64,000 nt of DNA. It comes from an uncultured Paracoccaceae bacterium (lineage in GTDB: Bacteria; Pseudomonadota; Alphaproteobacteria; Rhodobacterales; Rhodobacteraceae). Of the stretch, positions 23,939 to 33,142 are shown one piece after another. The notes under the pieces were generated by a model, which saw only the letters and a program-made list of their open reading frames with translations, was not told the DNA's origin and searched no databases. The translations under genes and the position numbers were made by a program. Positions within the stretch are counted from its first letter, which is position 1. Each line of letters starts with the position of its first letter. Location: NCBI GenBank assembly GCA_958439195.1, contig OY288147.1, positions 124,001 to 188,000 on the forward strand, written 5' to 3'.

Positions 23939-24695
23939 GGGCCCACCCCACGATCCGGTATGCTTCCTTACGCGCACCACCGCGAATGGGGGTTCCTGCG
24001 GGAAGTCGTTGCAGGTGTCCAGCTTTCACCAGCATCGCCAGCGGCCCAACCAGAGCCTTGGCATCACGCAGCGAGTTTGGCCCACTCTGCACAATCTCAC
24101 GCGGGGTAATGTCCTCATGCTGCCAGCTTGTCAGCAGCCATTGCCGCAGGCGTTCCGCCTTGGTGGTTTCGCCGGACACAAGTCCCGCCTCAGCCAGGCG
24201 CCGCGCTTCGCTCAGATAGAACTGTGCGAGGTCGATCGCCCAGCCCATCGCTTCCGCAGTCACCTCGGGCGCATGGAGGTCGGCCCAAAGGGTCAGAACC
24301 CCTGCGATACGCGCGGCCTGTTCCGCCGATTTCGAGCCATAGGCGCGGACGTGCTCCATTTCCTTGCCGGTGGCTTGAGAGGCTTCCACCGCCTCGTAGA
24401 ACCGCCACAGCAGTTCCTGTGCGCCCGCCGACAGCGGCAGCCGCACTGGCGCGAGCTCTTGCGGATTGTCACCGGTCGGCATGGGAGTTTCGAGAATGTG
24501 CGCGAGCCGGGCAGTGAATGCTGCCAGGGTGGTATCGCTTTGCGGATCGTGGCCCCGCCGCAATCGTGTGCCGATGGCGCTGGGCGGTTCGGTAATCAGG
24601 AAGCGGGCAAGGAAGCCTTGACCCGATGCCTCCGGATCAGCCAGCAAGGGGCGCGCCGCAACCGGCTGGACCATCAGATGCATGGCCAGGCCAAG
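23928..24695 (-). pseudogene. 3' fragment of a DUF3987 (YfjI-like) replication/helicase gene
   Basis: About 255 codons of the C-terminal half of a DUF3987 protein: MHLMVQPVAARPLL, GFLARFLITEPPSAIGTR and ARIAGVLTLWADL are family blocks. The N-terminal half is missing. Upstream of 24695 the same frame runs into the antisense of an IS3 transposase fragment, so the leading residues of the open frame (24696-24845) are not real. The full protein is usually a primase/helicase-like gene of phage and plasmid elements. Confidence 0.75.
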
Positions 24696-24698
24696 GCT

Positions 24699-24870
24699 GG
24701 CATCGGGGCCTGGATCACCTTCTACAACCACCAGCGGCCCCACGCCGCCCATGGCGGTCAGCCGCCCGCCGTGGGCTACTTCAACGCAACCCAAACCGAT
24801 CAGCAGGTGCAGGCAGTAGCTAAAGAAAGCCGGAAATCTGTCCAAGGATTGGGGAGTAGCTCACATCAGT
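24699..24870 (+). mobile_element. IS3-family fragment (transposase C-terminus and end)
   Basis: The plus strand reads GIGAWITFYNHQRPHAAHGG then QPPAVGYFNATQTDQQVQAVA, the typical C-terminus of an IS3-family OrfB with its FYN..RPH block. The rest of the transposase is absent. The right-hand sequence resembles an IS3 end but was not delimited. It abuts the truncated DUF3987 gene head-on, so insertion and deletion probably removed the 5' part of both. Confidence 0.7.
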
Positions 24871-24982
24871 CTGACAGCACCGCCATAAATCCAATGAATT
24901 GCGGTGCCTTTCCGCGCCGCCAGGGAAAGCCCCGCCTGTTTTCGCTCGTTGGCTTCACTGCACCGGTAAAGTGCCGCAAATG

Positions 24983-25876
24983 TCAGTGTCTATGCCGAAG
25001 AGCGTCTACGATAACGCGAAAGGCGGGCAGATTCTGACGCCGACTTGGGTAGTAGATATAGTATCCTGAAAAAGGCTGGGACCATTCATTCAGGATGACA
25101 TGAAGGTCACCCGCGGCAACATGTTCTGCGACCATGTCCTCCGGCACATAGGCGATGCCATACCCCCTGGCTGCGGCATCGACCATCGCATCGGATCCAT
25201 TGAAGGTGAGCTGACCGTCCACCCGAACGCGCAATTCTTCGCCATCTTTCTCGAACTCCCAGGCATAAAGACCACCTGCCGAAATCTGCCGAATGTTGAT
25301 GCAGGTGTGGTTCACCAGATCTTTAGGATGCTGTGGCGTGCCTCGCTGCGCGAGGTAAGCGGGGGACGCTACCGCGACCAACCGCCAGTCCGGGCCTATG
25401 CGAACCGCAACCATATCCTGCTCGACGCTTTCACCCAGACGAATGCCCGCATCAAAACCGCTTTCCACAATGTTGCGAAAGGCGCTGTCGATGCTGAACT
25501 CGACCTTAAGGTCGGGATAATCTGTCAGAACCGCACTCAGCTTGGGCCAGACCACCGTTTGCAATGCGTGGTCCGACAGGGTGATCCTGATCCGCCCGGC
25601 GGGACGATCCCGGTAGGACATGATTGCAGCCATCTCGGTTTCGATTTCGGCAATGCGGGGGGCCAGCAACAGGTGTAACCGCTCTCCTGCCTCGGTCAGC
25701 GCAACATTTCTGGTGGTTCTATTGAACAGCAGAACGCCCATCCGCGTTTCAAGCCGTTTGATCGTATGGCTTAACGTCGACTGCGAGATGCCAAGACGTG
25801 CCGCCGCGCGGGTAAAGCTCAGCTCCTCGGCCACGGCGAGGAACCACAGAAGATCATTGAACTGTTCACGCGCCAT
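24983..25876 (-). CDS. LysR-family transcriptional regulator
   Basis: 297 residues. N-terminal winged helix-turn-helix (about 1-65): FLAVAEELSFTRAAARLGIS and QSTLSHTIKRLETRMGVLLF. The effector-binding domain follows (about 90-290), with GFDAGIRLGESVEQDMVAVRI. It is divergent from an MFS fragment, a Tat-exported hydrolase and an alcohol dehydrogenase, and LysR regulators usually control the divergent neighbour. Inducer unknown. Confidence 0.9.
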   Translation of the reverse strand: MAREQFNDLLWFLAVAEELSFTRAAARLGISQSTLSHTIKRLETRMGVLLFNRTTRNVALTEAGERLHLLLAPRIAEIETEMAAIMSYRDRPAGRIRITLSDHALQTVVWPKLSAVLTDYPDLKVEFSIDSAFRNIVESGFDAGIRLGESVEQDMVAVRIGPDWRLVAVASPAYLAQRGTPQHPKDLVNHTCINIRQISAGGLYAWEFEKDGEELRVRVDGQLTFNGSDAMVDAAARGYGIAYVPEDMVAEHVAAGDLHVILNEWSQPFSGYYIYYPSRRQNLPAFRVIVDALRHRH

Positions 25877-26019
25877 CTGATGCCTCCTTGCCTGCCAGAT
25901 TTATGGCTAGGGTCGATTAATGCAAGCAAATTGCGATGGGTAATCCCAGCCATCAGCACCTGCTATCTGAAGGCCACCAAACGAGATTCTGCTGCGGCTC
26001 ATGGTGACGAGGGTAGGCA

Positions 26020-26316
26020 TTGGACGTGACGGCAACTCTGATGAACAGGCGACCGCGCCCCGCAGAAGTTCCCATATGGAGCATGGCGCTGTGCGTCGCT
26101 GTAATGATCATTTCCCAGTTCCTGTTGATCAGTCCCTCGTCCCTGATCGCGGATGATCTGCACGTGGCCGGTGGCCTGGCACAGCAGGCACTCTGGGTTG
26201 CAGGCCCGTTTGCGATTTTCGTCAGCCTGAGCATTGCCCGGTTGGCAGGCAGCTTTGATTGCAAACAGGTTTCCGCTGCACCCCGACGTTCTGCCCTGAC
26301 TTACCAACTGAATTAA
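26020..26316 (+). pseudogene. N-terminal fragment of an MFS transporter
   Basis: Up to 98 codons. WSMALCVAVMIISQFLLISP then IADDLHVAGGLAQQALWVAG, a second hydrophobic stretch and RLAGSFDCK resemble the first two helices and loop of a DHA1-type MFS exporter. The sequence then breaks into unrelated codons and stops. Intact proteins have about 390 residues, so roughly three quarters is missing. An intact transporter might once have been the LysR target. Confidence 0.55.
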
Positions 26317-26378
26317 TTCGGAAAAGTAACAAAGCGGCCATTCAAACAGACAGTGGCCGTTTGCCAAGATTCTAACTG

Positions 26379-27488
26379 ATGGAGATGAAATTGACCAACC
26401 CGACAAACCCATCCCACCGCCCTGATGGTGCCACCAATGTCCCGCGGCGCAGCTTTCTTTCGCTGACCGGGGCTGGAATTGCTGCCCTGGGCGCGGCCTC
26501 GCTTCTCCCCACCTCCAATGCAAAGGCGCAAACCATGTCCGACACCTGGGACAAAACCTTCCCAAAAAGCGATGCAGTCGCACATCGCAAGATCAGCTTT
26601 CCCAACCGCTACGGCATCATGCTCATGGGTGATCTTTATGAACCCATGAACCGCGGCGACGCCGTTCTGCCGGCCATCGCAATCTCCGGCCCCTTCGGCG
26701 CAGTGAAAGAACAATCTTCAGGGCTTTATGCCCAGATCCTGGCCGAACGTGGCTTTGTCACCCTTGCCTTTGATCCGTCCTGGACCGGAGAAAGCGGCGG
26801 CACACCGCGCAACATGGCCTCGCCCGAGATCAACACCGAAGATTTCAGCGCCGCTGTGGATGCACTTGGTCAGCAGTCCGGTGTCGACCGCGAACGGATT
26901 GGCATCATCGGCATTTGTGGATGGGGTGGCATGGCCCTGAACGCCGCAGCAATCGACAAGCGTATCAAGGCCGTGGCGGCCAGCACGATGTATGACATGA
27001 CCCGCGTGATGTCCAAAGGCTACAATGACAGCGTGACCCTGGAACAACGCACCGCTACGCTGGAACAGCTTGCCAACCAGCGCTGGCTGGATGCCGAAGC
27101 GGGCAGCCCGGCCTACGGCCCCGTCTCGCTGGAACTGAAAGGTGGCGAGCCGCAATTCGTGGTGGAGTATGCCGATTACTACAAAACCGAACGTGGCTTC
27201 CATCCCCGTGCGGCGAATTCGAACGGCTCGTTCACGGTGACCACGCCTTTGTCGTTCATGAACATGCCGCTTCTTACCTACATCGCTGAAATATCGCCTC
27301 GCCCGCTGCTATTGGTGCATGGCGCAGACGCCCATTCGCGCTATTTCAGTGAAAGCGCCTATACGGCCGCCGCTGAACCAAAAGAACTGGTGTTGATCGA
27401 AGGTGCCAACCACACTGATCTTTATGACAAGATCGATGTGATCCCCTTCGACCGGCTGCAAGCCTTCTTCGAACAGCACTTGGCTTGA
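26379..27488 (+). CDS. Tat-exported alpha/beta hydrolase, Cys nucleophile
   Basis: 369 residues. A twin-arginine signal (VPRRSFLSLTGAGIAALGAA, about residues 22-40) predicts folded export. The hydrolase fold has GICGWGG (178-184), where the usual nucleophile Ser is C180, then D in HGADAHS and H in GANHTDLYD. This Cys form occurs in YcjY-like and dienelactone-hydrolase-like enzymes. Substrate unknown. It lies downstream of the LysR gene on the opposite strand, with an alcohol dehydrogenase next, so hydrolysis and a following oxidation or reduction may be linked. Confidence 0.8.
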   Translation: MEMKLTNPTNPSHRPDGATNVPRRSFLSLTGAGIAALGAASLLPTSNAKAQTMSDTWDKTFPKSDAVAHRKISFPNRYGIMLMGDLYEPMNRGDAVLPAIAISGPFGAVKEQSSGLYAQILAERGFVTLAFDPSWTGESGGTPRNMASPEINTEDFSAAVDALGQQSGVDRERIGIIGICGWGGMALNAAAIDKRIKAVAASTMYDMTRVMSKGYNDSVTLEQRTATLEQLANQRWLDAEAGSPAYGPVSLELKGGEPQFVVEYADYYKTERGFHPRAANSNGSFTVTTPLSFMNMPLLTYIAEISPRPLLLVHGADAHSRYFSESAYTAAAEPKELVLIEGANHTDLYDKIDVIPFDRLQAFFEQHLA

Positions 27489-27533
27489 ACCATACGGGCG
27501 GTTCCGGGCTGTCCGGATGCCAGAACACCAACC

Positions 27534-27565
27534 TGTCCCCGCGCTCTGGTCAGAGCGTGGGGACA
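27534..27565 (+). terminator. stem-loop between hydrolase and dehydrogenase genes
   Basis: Arms TGTCCCCGCGCTCT (27534-27547) and AGAGCGTGGGGACA (27552-27565) pair over 14 positions with one G-U, loop GGTC, followed by AACCCAATTTT. It may be partial terminator or processing site before the downstream ribosome site. Confidence 0.5.
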
Positions 27566-27591
27566 ACCCAATTTTACAAAGGAGACCCGAC

Positions 27592-28635
27592 ATGGTCGTA
27601 AAAGCCTATGGAACCCCCGCAGGCGACAAGCCGCTTGCCCCCTTGAACATCACCCGTCGTGCCCCCGGCGCGCATGATGTGCAGATCGAAATCCTGTTCT
27701 GCGGCATCTGCCATTCCGACCTGCATCAGGCGCGGGGCGAATGGGCAGGCACCCTGTATCCCTGCGTTCCGGGACATGAGATCGTGGGCCGCGTCGCTTC
27801 GGTCGGCGCGCATGTGACCAGCCACAAGCCCGGCGATCTGGTTGGCGTCGGCTGCATTGTCGATAGCTGCCAGCATTGCGCGGAATGCAATGATGGTTTT
27901 GAAAACTACTGCAACGGCATGATCGGCACCTATAACGGGCCGACCAAGGATGCACCTGGCCATACGCTTGGCGGCTATTCGCAAGAGGTGGTGGTGCATG
28001 AACGCTATGTGCTGAAAATCACCCATCCCGAAGAACAACTGGCCGCCGTCGCGCCGCTGCTTTGTGCCGGGATCACCACATACTCGCCGCTGCGCCACTG
28101 GAATGTGGGACCGGGCACGAAGGTTGGCATCGTCGGGATTGGCGGCCTTGGCCATATGGGGATCAAGCTGGCACACGCGATGGGCGCGCATGTGGTTGCC
28201 TTCACCACATCAGAAAAGAAGCGGGCGGATGCAAAGGCATTGGGTGCGGATGAGGTCGTCGTCTCGCGCAATGCCGAAGAAATGGCTGTCCATGCGGCCA
28301 GCCTCGACTTCATCCTGAACACCGTCGCCGCCCCGCATGATCTTGATGCATTCCTGACGCTTCTGAAACGCGATGGCACCATGACGCTTGTTGGCGCACC
28401 CGCCACGCCACACCCGTCGCCCAACGTGTTCAATTTCATCATGCGCCGCCGCAGCCTTGCCGGGTCAATGATCGGCGGCATCCCGGAAACCCAGGAGATG
28501 CTCGATTTCTGCGCCCAGCACGGGATCACCTCGGATATCGAGATGATCCGCGCTGATGAAATCGAACCCGCCTATGAGCGGATGTTGAAGGGTGACGTGA
28601 AGTACCGCTTCGTCATGGACATCGCCAGCATGTAA
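27592..28635 (+). CDS. zinc-dependent alcohol dehydrogenase (CAD/YahK-like)
   Basis: 347 residues from ATG 27592 with AGGAGA upstream. Medium-chain dehydrogenase fold: catalytic zinc site CGICHSDLH and GHEIVGRV; structural zinc cysteines in SCQHCAECNDGFENYC; nucleotide-binding GIGGLGHMGIKLA. It fits the NADP(H)-preferring aldehyde reductase group (YahK/AdhC). It probably reduces aldehydes in the cytoplasm. It follows the exported hydrolase gene and is closed by a good terminator. Confidence 0.9.
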   Translation: MVVKAYGTPAGDKPLAPLNITRRAPGAHDVQIEILFCGICHSDLHQARGEWAGTLYPCVPGHEIVGRVASVGAHVTSHKPGDLVGVGCIVDSCQHCAECNDGFENYCNGMIGTYNGPTKDAPGHTLGGYSQEVVVHERYVLKITHPEEQLAAVAPLLCAGITTYSPLRHWNVGPGTKVGIVGIGGLGHMGIKLAHAMGAHVVAFTTSEKKRADAKALGADEVVVSRNAEEMAVHAASLDFILNTVAAPHDLDAFLTLLKRDGTMTLVGAPATPHPSPNVFNFIMRRRSLAGSMIGGIPETQEMLDFCAQHGITSDIEMIRADEIEPAYERMLKGDVKYRFVMDIASM

Positions 28636-28643
28636 CCTGTCGG

Positions 28644-28690
28644 GGGATCGGCGTTGCCCAAAGCGCCGATCCCTCAACCGGCTTTTTCTT
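28644..28690 (+). terminator. rho-independent terminator
   Basis: Arms GGGATCGGCG (28644-28653) and CGCCGATCCC (28664-28673), then TCAACCGGCTTTTTCTT. It lies right after the dehydrogenase gene. Confidence 0.7.
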
Positions 28691-28767
28691 CCTGGCTTCA
28701 GTCCCTTGAAAGGGGGCGGATGCAGGCGTTCAATGATCGCCACAAAGGTTGCAGTCAGACCGGCCCG

Positions 28768-29928
28768 CTACAAATTCAACTCAACCCAAGTGGCGTTGCG
28801 TTTGGATGACCGCACGCAGGCATCGACAAATGCCACGCCCTCCACCCCTTCTTTCAGCCCTGGGAAGTTGACGGCAGGGTCAAGCGCAACGCCTTCACGC
28901 CGGGCGATGATGGCACGCGCCACTTCGGCATAGATATTGGCAAATCCTTCCAGATATCCCTCAGGGTGACCTGCCGGAACCCGGCTGACGCGCGCCGCAG
29001 CTTCCCCCGCTCCGGCACCTGACCGGGTAATCCGATACCGCGGCTTGCCAAATGGCGTGACCCAAAGATAGTTCGGGTCCTCCTGCGCCCATTCAATCCC
29101 GGCCTTTGTTCCGAAAACCCGCAGCCGCAGCGCATTTTCGTATCCACTGGCAATCTGGCTGCACCACAGCATTCCACGCGCCCCACTGGGATAGCGCAGC
29201 AGGACATGGGCATTGTCGTCCACCCGCCGCCCCTGAACAAAGGCTTGCAGATCAGCGGCCAGGGAATGTGGCACCTGTCCGGACACAAAGTTTGCCAGAT
29301 TGAACGCGTGGGTGCCGATGTCGCCGGTTGCACCACCAAGTCCGCTCTGCGCCGGATCGGTGCGCCAGTCGGCCTGTTTATTGCTGATCGGTTCAGCAAG
29401 CCAATCCTGCGCGTATTCCACCTGCACCAATCGAATGTCGCCCAGATCACCGGCATCGACCATCGCTTTGGCCTGCCGCACCATCGGATAGCCGGTATAG
29501 TTGTGGGTCAGCCCGAAGATGACACCCGAGGCCATTGCCGCCTTGGCCAACTTCTTCGCCTCAGGCAAAGTCGCCGTCAAAGGTTTGTCGCAGATCACAT
29601 GGATCCCGCGTTTCAGGAATTGCATCGCCACAGGGGCGTGCAAGTGGTTGGGCGTTACGATGGCCACCGCTTCGATCCCGTCCGGCCGCCGAGCTTCGCG
29701 CATAGCCATTTCCGCAAAGCCAGCATAGCTGCGGCCGATCCCCAGATCGGCCGCAGACGCCGCCGCCCGATCAGGGTCCGAAGAAAACGCCCCAGCTACC
29801 AGTTCATAATGATCATCAATCCGGCTGGCGATGCGATGCACCGCCCCGATGAAAGCCCCGCGCCCGCCGCCAACCATTCCAAGTCTGATACGCGGTGCGC
29901 GCGCCATATGCGCCGATCCGATTGCCAT
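28768..29928 (-). CDS. Gfo/Idh/MocA-family oxidoreductase
   Basis: 386 residues from ATG 29928, which has GGAGCGGAAG directly upstream; an ATG four codons earlier (29940) is possible. Rossmann part: RLGMVGGGRGAFIGAVHRIA, VTPNHLHAPVAMQFL, and the conserved CDKPLT lysine motif. C-terminal beta-sheet domain: GGATGDIGTHAFNLANFV with the usual Asp and His. Such enzymes oxidise or reduce sugars, inositols or their derivatives with NAD(P). It ends a minus-strand unit with two TIM-barrel epimerases, so sugar oxidation is likely. Confidence 0.9.
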   Translation of the reverse strand: MAIGSAHMARAPRIRLGMVGGGRGAFIGAVHRIASRIDDHYELVAGAFSSDPDRAAASAADLGIGRSYAGFAEMAMREARRPDGIEAVAIVTPNHLHAPVAMQFLKRGIHVICDKPLTATLPEAKKLAKAAMASGVIFGLTHNYTGYPMVRQAKAMVDAGDLGDIRLVQVEYAQDWLAEPISNKQADWRTDPAQSGLGGATGDIGTHAFNLANFVSGQVPHSLAADLQAFVQGRRVDDNAHVLLRYPSGARGMLWCSQIASGYENALRLRVFGTKAGIEWAQEDPNYLWVTPFGKPRYRITRSGAGAGEAAARVSRVPAGHPEGYLEGFANIYAEVARAIIARREGVALDPAVNFPGLKEGVEGVAFVDACVRSSKRNATWVELNL

Positions 29929-29994
29929 CTTCCGCTCCATTTCCGCACTTGGTCTGCGCCAATGCCTATCCGGGGCTGATCCCCGCCAGAATGG

Positions 29995-31050
29995 TCAATC
30001 AAGCCCCAGCATCGCCCGATTGGCTGCTCGGTCCGTTCCGCCATCTGCGAAATCGTCGAACGACTTTTCTGTCACCCGGATGATGTGATTCTTTACGAAT
30101 TCGGCCCCTTCCCGCGCGCCATCTTCGGGGTGTTTCAGGCAGCATTCCCATTCCACGACGGCCCAGCCCGCGAAATCGTTCGCCGCCAATTTGGCAAAGA
30201 TCGCGCCGAAATCCACCTGCCCGTCGCCAAGGCTGCGGAACCGTCCGGCGCGGTTCACCCAGGACTGAAATCCGCCATAGACGCCTTGCCGACCTGTTGG
30301 ATTGAACTCGGCATCCTTCACATGGAACATCCGGATGCGGTCCTTGTAGATGTCGATGTTGTCCAGATAATCCATGCATTGCAGGACGTAATGTGAAGGA
30401 TCATACAACATGCAGGCCCGAGCATGGTTGCCTGTGCGCTCTAGGAACATTTCATAGCTCACGCCGTCATGCAGATCTTCGCCGGGGTGGATCTCATAGC
30501 AGACGTCGATCGCGCATTCTTCGGCATGGTTCAGGATCGGCGTCCAGCGGCGCGCCAACTCGTCGAACGCCTCTTCCACAAGCCCGGCAGGACGCTGCGG
30601 CCAAGGATAGACATAGGGCCAGGCCAAGGCACCCGAAAACGTTGCCATGGCGGACAGGCCCATGTGGTGGCTGGCACTGATGCACTTCTTTACTTGGTCC
30701 ACGGCCCATTCTTGCCGCGCCTTCGGATTGCCCCGCACCGCAGGCGCGGCAAACCCGTCAAACGCAGCGTCGTAGGCCGGATGCACTGCTACAAGTTGCC
30801 CTTGCAGATGGGTGGAAAGCTCCGTCACTACGATACCGTTCTCGGCGGCTTCTCCCTTGAAGGCATCGCAATAATCCTTGGACGCCGCCGCCTTTTCCAG
30901 ATCGAACAACCGTCCATCCCAACTGGGAACCTGCACGCCTTTATAGCCACAATCTGCCGCCCATCGGGTTATGGATTTCCAGGAATTGAAGGGCGCAGCG
31001 TCACCAGCAAACTGTGCAAGAAACAGCGCAGGGCCGTTCATCGTTTTCAT
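29995..31050 (-). CDS. sugar phosphate isomerase/epimerase family protein (AP_endonuc_2 fold), long form
   Basis: 351 residues; ATG 31050 follows GGAGAAA. Xylose-isomerase-like TIM barrel: CGYKGVQVPSWDGRLFDLEK, CYEIHPGEDLHDG with the metal Glu, LYDPSHYVLQ with metal Asp and His, RMFHVKDAEF, and VVEWECCLKHPE. These ligands fit a divalent-metal sugar epimerase or dehydratase. It is about 60 residues longer than the two other members in this locus. It lies between the Gfo/Idh gene and a second epimerase. Exact substrate unknown. Confidence 0.87.
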   Translation of the reverse strand: MKTMNGPALFLAQFAGDAAPFNSWKSITRWAADCGYKGVQVPSWDGRLFDLEKAAASKDYCDAFKGEAAENGIVVTELSTHLQGQLVAVHPAYDAAFDGFAAPAVRGNPKARQEWAVDQVKKCISASHHMGLSAMATFSGALAWPYVYPWPQRPAGLVEEAFDELARRWTPILNHAEECAIDVCYEIHPGEDLHDGVSYEMFLERTGNHARACMLYDPSHYVLQCMDYLDNIDIYKDRIRMFHVKDAEFNPTGRQGVYGGFQSWVNRAGRFRSLGDGQVDFGAIFAKLAANDFAGWAVVEWECCLKHPEDGAREGAEFVKNHIIRVTEKSFDDFADGGTDRAANRAMLGLD

Positions 31051-31083
31051 GTGCTTTCTCCGGTTCAGGGTGGGCAGGCCACG

Positions 31084-31941
31084 TCAGCGCAAGCCAACCT
31101 TTTGCAAGTGCGAAACAATATGCGCAAAACCATCACGATACACGGCTTGCGGGCTTTCGGCGAAATCGCGCCAGACCTTGGTGGCTGCCGCAAGGTCTGG
31201 CAGCCCACGCCCAAAGGCCTCGATCGTCAGCCAGTCATCATAGCCTATGTCGCGGATCGCGGCGAAGGTCTCGGCCCAGGGGATGTTGCCCCGGCCCGGA
31301 ACGCCCCTGTCATTTTCCGAGATATGAATATGCACCACATCATCCTTGTGCCGCGTCAGTGCGGCGATGGGATCGGCCTCTTCGATGTTGGCGTGGAACG
31401 TATCATACATCGCCTTGATATTGGGGTGATCGACGCGGTGAACAAAGTGCGCCAAGGCCGCCATTGTATTCAAAAGATAGCATTCGAACCGGTTCAGCGC
31501 CTCCAGTCCAACTGAAACGCCCACGGATGCCGCATGCTCACCGATTTGGCGCTGACTATCGGCCGCGCGCGAAAGTTCATCCTCCGTCGGCCCCTGCCCT
31601 GAAAACTGACCCAATACAGAATGCAAAGGGCCAGAAACCCGATCCGCACCCAGTTCCGCGCTGCAATCCAATACCCAACGCATGCGGTCTATCCCGGCAC
31701 GTTGGATCGAACGGTCAGGCGAGATCAAATCCATCGCCGGATCACCCAGTGCCGAAACCGCCGTCCGCTCAAGGCCAATGGAATCCAGCAAGACGCCAAG
31801 CCGGGCAAAATCGGCGGGGCTACCCTCGAAAACAGGCACTTCAACCCCATCGAAACCCGTAGCCCGGATGTCCGTCAGCAACGCCTCATGCTCCGGACCA
31901 AGGCGAGTGGTCCATAGGAACATACACATTCCGATTTTCAC
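31084..31941 (-). CDS. sugar phosphate isomerase/epimerase (D-tagatose/psicose 3-epimerase-like)
   Basis: 285 residues. The start is put at GTG 31941 because GAGGGGG lies six bases upstream and the protein then begins MKIGMCMFLWT, as family members usually do; an in-frame GTG at 31959 is less likely. TIM-barrel metal residues: VGLEALNRFECYLLN, AMYDTFHANIEE, VVHIHISENDRGVPGRGNIP, and LTIEAFG. This pattern fits D-tagatose-3-epimerase-like enzymes. It is the first gene of the minus-strand unit and has a TGGTCTTACCA site 26 bases upstream. Confidence 0.88.
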   Translation of the reverse strand: MKIGMCMFLWTTRLGPEHEALLTDIRATGFDGVEVPVFEGSPADFARLGVLLDSIGLERTAVSALGDPAMDLISPDRSIQRAGIDRMRWVLDCSAELGADRVSGPLHSVLGQFSGQGPTEDELSRAADSQRQIGEHAASVGVSVGLEALNRFECYLLNTMAALAHFVHRVDHPNIKAMYDTFHANIEEADPIAALTRHKDDVVHIHISENDRGVPGRGNIPWAETFAAIRDIGYDDWLTIEAFGRGLPDLAAATKVWRDFAESPQAVYRDGFAHIVSHLQKVGLR

Positions 31942-31966
31942 AGCATCCCCCTCACTCACTTAAAAC

Positions 31967-31977
31967 TGGTCTTACCA
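31967..31977. promoter_or_regulatory. FadR/GntR-type operator (site 1)
   Basis: TGGTCTTACCA fits TGGT-N3-ACCA, the core of FadR-subfamily GntR operators, in the context AACTGGTCTTACCAA. It lies 26 bases before the start of the 31084-31941 gene. Two more such sites lie at 32132 and 41741. Confidence 0.65.
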
Positions 31978-32131
31978 AATCTTACTTCCCACCGCCAGTA
32001 TCTTCTGTGAAGTTTGGTCACAGCAAGCCCTGCAGGTAAATGAGTTGGAAGATGGAAATGCCATATCCCTTTTAATTATGCGAGTTCAGTGTGCGCGATG
32101 CACTTGACCGGCATTTCAATCCGGCGCAATC

Positions 32132-32142
32132 TGGTCGAACCA
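32132..32142. promoter_or_regulatory. FadR/GntR-type operator (site 2)
   Basis: TGGTCGAACCA within CTGGTCGAACCAG, a perfect 5+3+5 dyad, 57 bases before the plus-strand epimerase start. It matches the TGGT-N3-ACCA form of site 1. Confidence 0.65.
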
Positions 32143-32198
32143 GAATAGGGGAAAGCCGGTGGGGCGCTGCGCCCTGAATCCGTCTTGAGGGAGGAATG

Positions 32199-33086
32199 AT
32201 GCATCTTTCGACACATAATTGGATGCGGGCAGAACCGCTGGAAACAACGGTTCGACGGATCAAGCACTACGGATACGAGTCGATCGAGATTTCGGGTGAG
32301 CCGACCCAGTACAACACCAAGGAAACGCTAAAGCTGTTGAAGGATAATGGCATGCGCTGCTGGGGCGCGGTGACATTGACCCTGGGCGAACGGAACCTTG
32401 CCGCAAAAGACGAAGGCCAACGGGCGCGATCCGTGGATTACGTCAAGTCGGTCCTGACGATGGTGTCAGAGTTGGAGGGTGAGATCATCACGCTGGTCCC
32501 TGCCACCGTCGGTAAGGTGACGCCGGACGCCACGCCCGAGGAGGAATGGAAATGGGTGGTCGATGCGACCCGTGAATGTTTCGCCCATGCACAAAAAGTC
32601 GGTGTGCGGGTCGCAATCGAACCGCTGAACCGCTTTGAGACCTACTTCTTCAACCGCGCCGCACAGGCGCTGGCACTGGCCGATGCCGTCAGCCCGGACT
32701 GCGGCGTCTGTCTGGATGCCTATCACCTGAACATGGAAGAGGCGGACATCTATGACGCGATCCGTCTGGCTGGCAAACGTCTGTTCGACTTTCACATCGC
32801 CGACAACAACCGCTTTGCCGCGGGACTTGGCCATCTCGATTGGCCCAAGATCATCGGGACGTTGAGGGAAATCGGATATGATGGGGCGCTGACGAATGAA
32901 TTCGTCGCCCCGGTGGACCGCACGCCCGCCGCGCCCTATCCCGACATGGTGGAAAAGAACCCCGTCGACATCTCACCCGAGCAATTGAAATTCATTCAAG
33001 ACCACGGGTCCAGCCTGCTGACCGAAAAGTTTTACGCCGATCAGATGCGCATCACTGCGGAAACGATCCTGCCATTGATCAAGTAA
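32199..33086 (+). CDS. sugar phosphate isomerase/epimerase family protein
   Basis: 295 residues. Two ATGs in tandem (32196, 32199) follow GAGGGAGG; the second has the better spacing. TIM-barrel metal residues: VAIEPLNRFETYFFN, VCLDAYHLNMEEADIYDA, LFDFHIADNNRFAAGLGHLDW, and the Glu of LTNEFVAP. It is the third epimerase-type protein of this locus and opens the plus-strand unit with an enolase-superfamily gene, a GntR regulator and a 2-hydroxyacid dehydrogenase. The substrate is probably a sugar or sugar acid brought in by the ABC transporter at 36043-41638. Confidence 0.88.
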   Translation: MHLSTHNWMRAEPLETTVRRIKHYGYESIEISGEPTQYNTKETLKLLKDNGMRCWGAVTLTLGERNLAAKDEGQRARSVDYVKSVLTMVSELEGEIITLVPATVGKVTPDATPEEEWKWVVDATRECFAHAQKVGVRVAIEPLNRFETYFFNRAAQALALADAVSPDCGVCLDAYHLNMEEADIYDAIRLAGKRLFDFHIADNNRFAAGLGHLDWPKIIGTLREIGYDGALTNEFVAPVDRTPAAPYPDMVEKNPVDISPEQLKFIQDHGSSLLTEKFYADQMRITAETILPLIK

Positions 33087-33142
33087 ACGGGCGCAGGCGG
33101 CCCAGCCAATTGGGCTGCACTGGCGCAGGGGAGAGTGCTGGA

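Noticed and set aside
23682..25037. 451-codon plus-strand frame
   Set aside because: Most of it is antisense to the DUF3987 fragment; only the IS3 transposase C-terminus within it (24699 on) is recognisable.
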